Below, one piece after another: positions 1 to 4,323 of a stretch of DNA of 5,224 nt (positions are counted from its first letter, which is position 1; each line of letters starts with the position of its first letter). This DNA is from Bacillota bacterium. GTDB lineage: Bacteria > Bacillota > Clostridia > Christensenellales > Aristaeellaceae. The translations under genes were made by a program, and so were the position numbers. Under the pieces are notes generated by a model, which saw only the letters and a list, made by a program, of their open reading frames with translations, ran no database searches and was not told where the DNA came from. The stretch covers positions 1-5,224 of the forward strand of contig JAEWAH010000147.1 in assembly GCA_023391725.1 (NCBI GenBank). The letters run 5' to 3'.

Positions 1-201
1 GCCCACATACGTGGCGGCGTTAATGGCGATGGCGCCGGGGACCACCATGTCCAGCGCATTCATATCGGCAAGCTGGGCAAGGGTCACGGTAAAATGCTGC
101 GCCTCCGTCATGATCATGGAGAGCATGGCGTAGCCGCCGCCAAAGCTCAAAAATCCAAGCTTGAGAAACGTATAGAACAGCCTGAAGCACTCATGAAGCA
201 T
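1..201 (-). CDS. CHR-family (chromate transporter) half-protein, second of pair, partial
   Basis: This is the first 67 residues of a membrane protein that runs off the window start. It begins MLHECFRLFYTFLKLGFLSF and shows two hallmarks of the CHR (chromate ion transporter) N-terminal half: the glycine-rich FGGGYAM element near residues 20-26 and the VPGAIAINAATYVG element near residues 54-67, where most relatives have PGP. Family knowledge: short-chain CHR proteins of about 180-200 residues are encoded as adjacent pairs (as ywrB/ywrA of Bacillus) and act together in chromate efflux or oxyanion transport; the true substrate here is not known. The ATG at 201 overlaps the end of the upstream partner by 11 bases and is preceded by GGAAGG at 214-209 with 7-base spacing, so the pair is one operon and probably translationally coupled. 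The C-terminal two thirds lie outside the window. Confidence 0.88.
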   Translation of the reverse strand, partial: MLHECFRLFYTFLKLGFLSFGGGYAMLSMIMTEAQHFTVTLAQLADMNALDMVVPGAIAINAATYVG

Positions 202-802
202 GGTTGCGCCTTCCTTCCCGGGTTTTCAGGATGCGCTGATAGATGAACCCCGCAGTTCCGGACAGCAGTACGACCAGCGGCGCGCTTAAGTTTCCAAACG
301 CCACCAGCAGGAAGGCCGCGATCATCAAAAGGACGGCAAAGGCATTTTTTAAGTTATGCCTGCCAAGGGAAAAGGCTGCCGCAAGCACCAGCGCGGCGGA
401 AGCGGCCCGGATCCCCCGCATGGCGCTCAAGAGCCTGCCCTGCTGCGGGATCATTTGCGCAAAGATCGTGGCCACCACCATCAAAACGAATGCCGGGAGG
501 ATTGCGCCAAAGCCCGCTGCCAGCATCCCAACCAAACCTGCTACCCGGCGGCCTACCAGGGCTGCGAAATTAAGCGCGATCACCCCGGGCAGGGTTTGGG
601 AAAGCGTGGCGTATTCCATGAATTCATCTTTGCCCAGCAGCTTGTACTTGTCCACCGCGTCCCGCTCGATGGCCGGGATCATGGCCAGCCCTCCCGCAAA
701 GGTGAAAGTGCTTGCCTTCAAAAAGGTGATAAACAGTGCATAATATCTGCGGTATCTACTTAATTTTTCCGTATTCTTTGAATCTTCTTGCAAGCAGATC
801 AA
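191..802 (-). CDS. CHR-family (chromate transporter) half-protein, first of pair
   Basis: A 203-residue integral membrane protein of the short-chain CHR family, normal length for a half-size member. After a charged cytoplasmic N-terminus (residues 1-20) come the signature TFAGGLAMIPAIERD (about 34-48) and LPGVIALNFAALVG (about 71-84). Hydrophobic segments follow at roughly 88-117, 133-147, 153-171 and 173-189, ending in a basic tail. Family knowledge ties CHR proteins to chromate efflux and to sulfate-like oxyanions; the native substrate is unknown. The start is a TTG at 802, supported by GAGAGG at 813-808 with 5-base spacing; no better in-frame ATG lies before the conserved region. It overlaps its partner by 11 bases (ATGCTTCATGA) and is divergent from the LysR gene, its probable regulator. 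Like its partner it lacks the second proline of the usual PGP motif (PGV here). It could equally transport another anion. Confidence 0.9.
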   Translation of the reverse strand: MICLQEDSKNTEKLSRYRRYYALFITFLKASTFTFAGGLAMIPAIERDAVDKYKLLGKDEFMEYATLSQTLPGVIALNFAALVGRRVAGLVGMLAAGFGAILPAFVLMVVATIFAQMIPQQGRLLSAMRGIRAASAALVLAAAFSLGRHNLKNAFAVLLMIAAFLLVAFGNLSAPLVVLLSGTAGFIYQRILKTREGRRNHAS

Positions 803-804
803 AA

Positions 805-813
805 CTTCCTCTC
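805..813 (-). promoter_or_regulatory. Ribosome binding site for the first CHR gene
   Basis: Read on the minus strand this is GAGAGGAAG directly before a TTG. It decides the unusual TTG start at 802: the GAGAGG core is 5 bases from it, and no ATG competes nearby. Confidence 0.65.
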
Positions 814-855
814 TATAACACCTAGATAGGACTTAGCATATCGGCAGCCATAAAA

Positions 856-884
856 AGCATACCACTTGAAAACACATAAGTAAA
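856..884 (-). promoter_or_regulatory. Candidate sigma-A promoter for the CHR pair
   Basis: On the minus strand TTTACT (884-879) is followed after exactly 17 bases by TATGCT (861-856), with a TG one base upstream of the -10 hexamer (extended -10). Each hexamer matches consensus at 4 of 6 positions, which fits a promoter needing an activator. Transcription would start near 849, giving a leader of about 47 bases. It lies within the span of the opposing LysR promoter. Confidence 0.5.
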
Positions 885-894
885 ATATTATAAT
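866..894 (+). promoter_or_regulatory. Sigma-A promoter for the LysR gene
   Basis: TTGAAA (866-871), a 17-base spacer, and a perfect TATAAT (889-894). Transcription would start near 901, about 43 bases before the TTG start. This is the strongest promoter match in the window. It overlaps the oppositely directed CHR promoter, so polymerase or regulator occupancy at one should affect the other. Confidence 0.75.
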
Positions 895-922
895 CCAATG
901 GACATCATATGGTTTTGATTAT
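890..922. promoter_or_regulatory. Candidate operator in the divergent region (inverted repeat)
   Basis: ATAATC (890-895) and GATTAT (917-922) are perfect 6-base inverted arms 21 bases apart; inside them sit ATCA-N8-TGAT (904-919) and CCAATGG (895-901). The element overlaps the -10 of the LysR promoter and lies upstream of the CHR -35, where a LysR protein could repress itself and activate the divergent operon. The arms are AT-rich and short, so chance is a real alternative, and no clean T-N11-A box was recognised. Confidence 0.25.
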
Positions 923-931
923 GAAAGAAAG

Positions 932-937
932 AAGGGG
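932..937 (+). promoter_or_regulatory. Ribosome binding site for the LysR gene
   Basis: AAGGGG lies 6 bases before the TTG at 944. It fixes that TTG as the start, which also puts the conserved LysR N-terminus (TLRHMRFFAAVCEE) right at the beginning of the protein. Confidence 0.7.
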
Positions 938-943
938 AAGCTT

Positions 944-1828
944 TTGACCTTGCGGCACATGCGTTTTTTTGCGGCTGTGTGCGAGGAAAACAGCATCACC
1001 AAGGCCGCGCAGAAGCTGCACGTGGCCCAGCCCGCGGTGAGCATCGCCGTGAAGGAGCTGGAGGAGTATTATGGCGTAAAGCTGTTCGACCGCATCTCCA
1101 GGCGGCTGCATCTTACCGATGCAGGCAGAAAATTGCTCGAATACGCCGTGCCAATCGTTTCTCTTTTTGATGATTTGGAAAGCAGCGTGCGGAGCTGGGA
1201 GCGTTCCGGTAAGGTACGGGTCGGCGCCTCTATCACCATCGGCACGCATCTGATGCCCGAATACGTAAGCGTCTTTTCCAAGGATCATCCCGAGGCGCGG
1301 GTGGAGGTGGTGATTGGCAGCTCCGACCTGATCGAAAACAAGATACTTAAAAATGAGCTGGACTTTGCTTTGATCGAAGGAACCGTCCATTCGGACAGCC
1401 TGCAATGCGATACGTATCAAAGGGACAGGCTGGTGGTGGTCTGCAGCCCGTTAAGCCCGCTGCTCAAAACGGGGACCATCACCCCGGAGCAGCTTCTTTC
1501 TCAGCCGCTGCTTTTGCGGGAGGTGGGAAGCGGCACCCGGGAGCTGTTTGACCATGTGATGGCTTCCCTGGAATACACCTATACCCCCGCTTGGGAAAGC
1601 ACCAGCACCCAGGCGCTGGTCCTCGCGGTGAGCAAGGGCTTGGGGGTCTCTGTGCTGTCCCATCTGTTTGTGAAAGAGGAGCTTGAAAAAGGCCTGATCG
1701 CGGAATTGCAAGTGGAGAACCTGCACTTTGACCGGGGATTCCACGTGATCTATCACAAAAACAAACATTTGACGGAGCTGTCAAAGTCGTTCATTGAAAT
1801 GTGCCGGGATTTTGGCGCGAAGGCATAG
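944..1828 (+). CDS. LysR-family transcriptional regulator, CysL/YeiE/CbbR-like
   Basis: A full-length 294-residue LysR-type regulator. The N-terminal winged helix-turn-helix spans residues 1-60: SITKAAQKLHVAQPAVS (17-33) is the recognition region, followed by the wing FDRISRRLHLTDAG (48-61) and a linker helix to about 88. The effector-binding domain (about 91-294) opens with RVGASITIGTHLMP and carries LREVGSGTRELF (191-202), an element I associate with the CysL/YeiE/CbbR side of the family, whose members often respond to sulfur or carbon metabolites. It starts at a TTG backed by AAGGGG. It is divergent from the CHR transporter pair, the classic LysR target arrangement, and is followed on the same strand by the cysteine desulfidase gene, which has its own promoter. 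Autoregulation is likely from the overlapping divergent promoters. Family assignment is very secure; the effector and targets are inferred. Confidence 0.95.
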   Translation: MTLRHMRFFAAVCEENSITKAAQKLHVAQPAVSIAVKELEEYYGVKLFDRISRRLHLTDAGRKLLEYAVPIVSLFDDLESSVRSWERSGKVRVGASITIGTHLMPEYVSVFSKDHPEARVEVVIGSSDLIENKILKNELDFALIEGTVHSDSLQCDTYQRDRLVVVCSPLSPLLKTGTITPEQLLSQPLLLREVGSGTRELFDHVMASLEYTYTPAWESTSTQALVLAVSKGLGVSVLSHLFVKEELEKGLIAELQVENLHFDRGFHVIYHKNKHLTELSKSFIEMCRDFGAKA

Positions 1829-1843
1829 CACCGGGCCTTTATT

Positions 1844-1859
1844 GGACTGTTTGTAGTCC
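1844..1859. promoter_or_regulatory. Inverted repeat over the -35 of the cysteine desulfidase promoter
   Basis: GGACT, six bases, AGTCC: perfect 5-base arms. The right arm covers the -35 hexamer of the downstream promoter, so it could be an operator. As RNA at the end of the LysR transcript it could form a small hairpin, but no T-run follows on either strand, so it is not called a terminator. Confidence 0.3.
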
Positions 1860-1879
1860 GGGGAGAATCGCAGTATAAT
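1851..1879 (+). promoter_or_regulatory. Candidate sigma-A promoter for cyuA
   Basis: TTGTAG (1851-1856), a 17-base spacer, and a perfect TATAAT (1874-1879). The -35 matches only 3 of 6 bases, suggesting a regulated promoter. Transcription would start near 1886, leaving a leader of about 59 bases that contains two CACGTT copies (1901-1906 and 1923-1928). Confidence 0.6.
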
Positions 1880-1900
1880 GAAAAGGTATTTTGGCCGCGA

Positions 1901-1928
1901 CACGTTCACTAAAAATAAATAGCACGTT
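1901..1928. repeat. Direct repeat CACGTT x2 in the cyuA leader
   Basis: Two exact CACGTT copies begin 22 bases apart, about two helical turns, just downstream of the predicted transcription start. The spacing would suit a regulator binding one face of DNA, but six-base repeats can arise by chance. Confidence 0.25.
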
Positions 1929-1934
1929 AAGGGG
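1929..1934 (+). promoter_or_regulatory. Ribosome binding site for cyuA
   Basis: AAGGGG lies 10 bases before the ATG at 1945. It favours this start over the in-frame start 18 codons upstream at 1891, which sits next to the predicted transcription start and has no ribosome site. Confidence 0.55.
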
Positions 1935-1944
1935 CAGTTGTAGT

Positions 1945-3219
1945 ATGCAAGCAGGGAGTGCAAGGTACTGGGATTATATTAAGATCTTGAAGGAAGAGCT
2001 TGTTCCCGCCATGGGCTGTACGGAGCCCATCGCACTGGCCTATGCCGCGGCCAAGGCCAGGGAGGCGCTGGGCGAACTGCCAACCAAAGTACAGGTGGAA
2101 GTGAGCGGCAACATCATCAAAAACGTGAAGAGCGTCGTCGTGCCAAACACCGGAGGACTAAAGGGCATCGAGGCGGCGGTTTCGGCGGGGATTGCTTGCG
2201 GCGACGCGGCCAAAATTCTGGAGGTACTGTCGGACGTTCAAGAGAAGGACAAGCCCCGCATCGAAGAATACCGCAAAATGCATGACATCCAGATGATCCC
2301 CTACGAGGGCGACCTTGTATTCTATATTTCCGTGACCGTTAACGCCGGTGATTCCGAGGCCCGGGTGGTCATTGAAAATTATCACACGAACATCGTCCTC
2401 ATCGAAAAGGACGGGGAGATCTTGTTTAAGTCGGGGGCAGGATCCGGCAGCGCGCACATGACCGACCGCGCGGCCCTGAACGTGGAGGAGATCCTTGAGT
2501 TTGCGGACATCGTCCATATCGCCGATATCGAAGATACAATCGATCGGCAGATCGCCTATAACAGCGCCATCGCCGAAGAGGGCATGGCGGGCGACTGGGG
2601 CGCCAATATTGGGAAGATCCTTTTAAATGCGTATGGGAACGATGTGAAGGTCCGGGCAAGGGCCATGGCCGCCGCGGGCTCCGACGCCAGGATGAACGGC
2701 TGCGAAAAGCCGGTGATCATCCTTTCCGGCAGTGGCAACCAAAGCCTGGCGGCGTCGCTGCCGGTAATCGAATACGCCAAGGAATTGCACGTCCCCCGGG
2801 AGGCGCTGATCCGGGCGGTAGCGCTTGCGGACCTTATCACCATCCATCAAAAGACAAGCATCGGCAGGCTGTCGGCCTTCTGCGGGGCGGTAAGCGCCGG
2901 GTGCGCTGCCGGGGCCGGAATCGCCTACCTTCTGGGAGGCGGGTATGAGACCGTTGCCCACACCATCGTCAACGCCCTGGCCATCATATCCGGAATGGTG
3001 TGCGATGGCGCCAAATCCTCCTGCGCCGCTAAGATCGCATCCGCCGTGGACGCCGGGATCGTGGGACTTAGCATGTACCAGAACGGGCGGGAATTTGCAA
3101 GCGGGGACGGCATTATCAAAAAAGGTGTGGACAACACCATCGCCAACGTGGGCCGGATGGCCAGCCGGGGCATGCGGGAAACCGACCGGGAGATCATCCG
3201 GATCATGGTGGAGTGTTAA
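1945..3219 (+). CDS. cyuA: L-cysteine desulfidase (CyuA / UPF0597 family, iron-sulfur dependent)
   Basis: A 424-residue cytoplasmic enzyme of the UPF0597/CyuA (YhaM) family, normal full length. Members convert L-cysteine to pyruvate, ammonia and hydrogen sulfide with a [4Fe-4S] cluster and are distantly related to iron-sulfur L-serine dehydratases. Seen here: MGCTEPIALAYA near residues 23-34 with C25; VSGNIIKNVKSVVVPNTGG (53-71); SGAGSGSAHMTD (163-174); the glycine-rich ILSGSGNQSLAASLPV (259-274); AFCGAVSAGCAAGAG (311-325); and MVCDGAKSSCAAK (351-363). C25, C313 and C353 are the best cluster-ligand candidates: as I recall, the characterised archaeal enzyme uses Cys25 and two later cysteines 40 residues apart, the spacing seen here. 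The ATG start is chosen on ribosome site and promoter position. The gene follows the LysR gene with its own promoter and ends at a strong terminator. A role on a related substrate such as serine cannot be excluded. Confidence 0.93.
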   Translation: MQAGSARYWDYIKILKEELVPAMGCTEPIALAYAAAKAREALGELPTKVQVEVSGNIIKNVKSVVVPNTGGLKGIEAAVSAGIACGDAAKILEVLSDVQEKDKPRIEEYRKMHDIQMIPYEGDLVFYISVTVNAGDSEARVVIENYHTNIVLIEKDGEILFKSGAGSGSAHMTDRAALNVEEILEFADIVHIADIEDTIDRQIAYNSAIAEEGMAGDWGANIGKILLNAYGNDVKVRARAMAAAGSDARMNGCEKPVIILSGSGNQSLAASLPVIEYAKELHVPREALIRAVALADLITIHQKTSIGRLSAFCGAVSAGCAAGAGIAYLLGGGYETVAHTIVNALAIISGMVCDGAKSSCAAKIASAVDAGIVGLSMYQNGREFASGDGIIKKGVDNTIANVGRMASRGMRETDREIIRIMVEC

Positions 3220-3236
3220 GGAAATTTGGGGAAAAG

Positions 3237-3265
3237 AAAAGGGCGGCATTGCGCCGCCCTTTTTT
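3237..3265. terminator. Bidirectional intrinsic terminator between convergent genes
   Basis: A perfect 7-base GC stem, GGGCGGC (3241-3247) with GCCGCCC (3253-3259) around a 5-base loop, is flanked by AAAA on the left and six Ts on the right; the A/T flanks extend the stem. On the plus strand it ends cyuA 18 bases after its stop. On the minus strand the stem is followed by TTTTCTTTT, so it can also end the convergent kinase gene. Confidence 0.93.
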
Positions 3266-3276
3266 ATGTGCCGCTG

Positions 3277-4068
3277 CTACTCCATCGCCGCCAGCAGCCC
3301 GCAGATGCGCAGCCTGTCCTTATCGATGATGTCCCAGCCATAGGCGTCCAGAAAACGCTGTCCGTATTTGGGCGTTTTCAGGTTCCAGTTCAAGGTCCAC
3401 AGTCCCCAGGCCAGATCGTAATGGCGGTCGCCTATTCCGCCATCCGCCACATCAATAAAACCTTCAAAGGCCCAATTGTTCAATATGATGTTGGGCAGGC
3501 AGTAATCGCCGTGGATCAACACGTCGTTTTTCAGGATCCCGCCCCCGGCCGCTATTTCCGCCGCCGCCTTTTCCGCCTCTGCAGTCCCTATGTAATCTTT
3601 AATATCGTTTAAATGGTCCTGGAGAAAAGGTGTGGATCTGGCTGACGCCAGCAGGGCATCCATCCTATCCCTCACAGGACAATCCCGCGTATCAACCTCG
3701 TGCAAGAGCCGCAGGGAGTGCCCAAATATCTCGCTCAGCCGTTCGGGCCGGGCCAGATACTTTTCCGATGTCCCGTCTTCCCCCTTCAAAGCCCTGGTAA
3801 TCATATAGTCCTTTTCACCCGGCAGATAAAGAAGGACCGGGGGCGACATCCTGATATTCGAAAAAAACGTCTGCATTTTTGATGCGCGAAGCAGCGCGCC
3901 CCTGTTTGCTATTTTCAGATATGCGCCATCTTCCCGGTCGATATACAGCGTCCTCGCGCCGGAACATCCGCTGCTTTCATAAAGGGGCGCGCCATGGATC
4001 CATTCGTGCAATTCTCCGGGAAGGGACAGTGTGGCGATGTCCACCTTTTCTCTTTGCTCCATTTTCAT
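3277..4068 (-). CDS. APH(3')-like aminoglycoside/small-molecule phosphotransferase family protein
   Basis: A 263-residue kinase-like protein, the usual APH(3') length. The C-lobe carries the family signature: VLIHGDYCLPNIILNN (183-198) with catalytic D188 and N193, then GFIDVADGGIGDRHYDLAWG (203-222) with metal-binding D206. The D-N-D spacing (5 and 13 residues) matches APH(3')-IIIa. The N-lobe has GAYLKIA (48-54) with K52 as the likely ATP-anchoring lysine; the following helix reads LLRASKMQTFF (59-69), where relatives have a glutamate partner that here appears to be alanine. The family moves ATP phosphate to a hydroxyl, such as kanamycin-type aminoglycosides, but many chromosomal members have other or unknown substrates. 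The start is uncertain: ATG 4068 has GGGGG four bases upstream, ATG 4062 is two codons later, and the frame stays open to a GTG at 4215. It ends at the shared terminator. Confidence 0.85.
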   Translation of the reverse strand: MKMEQREKVDIATLSLPGELHEWIHGAPLYESSGCSGARTLYIDREDGAYLKIANRGALLRASKMQTFFSNIRMSPPVLLYLPGEKDYMITRALKGEDGTSEKYLARPERLSEIFGHSLRLLHEVDTRDCPVRDRMDALLASARSTPFLQDHLNDIKDYIGTAEAEKAAAEIAAGGGILKNDVLIHGDYCLPNIILNNWAFEGFIDVADGGIGDRHYDLAWGLWTLNWNLKTPKYGQRFLDAYGWDIIDKDRLRICGLLAAME

Positions 4069-4259
4069 ATGGCCCCCATATACAGGAAGATTGATATCTA
4101 CCATCATACAACAAAAGCCGTCTTTTAAAAAGCGTCCTTTATAGGGACATACACAAGGGCATTCCATCTGGCCCATAAGGCGGACGTCTCCCGCATTCTT
4201 AATATTCAATACCACTGTATTGTGTAATTGCGGCTAAAAAATGAAAAGAATAGAGGAAA

Positions 4260-4287
4260 TTGTAAAATGGTGCAGAAAACTTATTAA
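4260..4287 (+). promoter_or_regulatory. Weak candidate promoter for the chemoreceptor gene
   Basis: TTGTAA (4260-4265), a 16-base spacer, and TATTAA (4282-4287), each matching 4 of 6 sigma-A consensus bases. No GCCGAT-type sigma-D (flagellar/chemotaxis) -10 was found, although such promoters are common for chemoreceptors in this group. ATTAAT is repeated at 4283-4288 and 4296-4301. Confidence 0.35.
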
Positions 4288-4311
4288 TTCATACCATTAA
4301 TGCAAAAGAAC

Positions 4312-4317
4312 GGAGAG
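4312..4317 (+). promoter_or_regulatory. Ribosome binding site for the chemoreceptor gene
   Basis: GGAGAG lies 6 bases before the ATG at 4324. It rules in favour of that start over the in-frame ATG at 4300, which would place the ribosome site inside the coding region. Confidence 0.75.
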
Positions 4318-4323
4318 ATACTC

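Larger units (their letters stand above)
4069..4323. other. Intergenic region upstream of the divergent kinase and chemoreceptor genes
   Basis: About 255 bases without a confident gene. The half nearest the kinase (4069-4215, minus) continues the kinase frame without a stop and would encode a cysteine-rich stretch including CPCVCPYKGRFLKDGFCC, but its GTG start at 4215 has no ribosome site. The half nearest the chemoreceptor (about 4216-4311) is AT-rich and contains its candidate promoter. No convincing kinase promoter was found. Confidence 0.6.

Noticed and set aside
921..947. Eight-codon upstream frame (ATG 921 to TGA 947) overlapping the LysR start
   Set aside because: No ribosome site precedes it and the peptide is featureless; the overlap is probably incidental.
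905..1420. Reverse-strand open frame of 171 codons opposite the LysR gene
   Set aside because: It covers the DNA-binding half of a clear LysR protein and has no recognisable content.
1844..1859. Hairpin after the LysR gene as a terminator
   Set aside because: Only a 5-base stem and no T-run on either strand.
1891..1944. Longer N-terminus for cyuA
   Set aside because: The upstream start is about 5 bases from the predicted transcription start, lacks a ribosome site, and the extra 18 residues match nothing in the family.
2623..3249. Reverse-strand open frame of 208 codons inside cyuA
   Set aside because: It lies opposite a strongly conserved gene, has no recognisable domain, and its composition is what GC-rich coding DNA gives on the other strand.
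3277..4068. Calling the kinase a proven aminoglycoside resistance gene
   Set aside because: Only the family fold and catalytic residues are visible; there is no mobile element nearby, and chromosomal APH-like kinases often act on other substrates.
4300..4323. Earlier ATG for the chemoreceptor
   Set aside because: It has no ribosome site of its own, while GGAGAG is placed correctly for the ATG at 4324.
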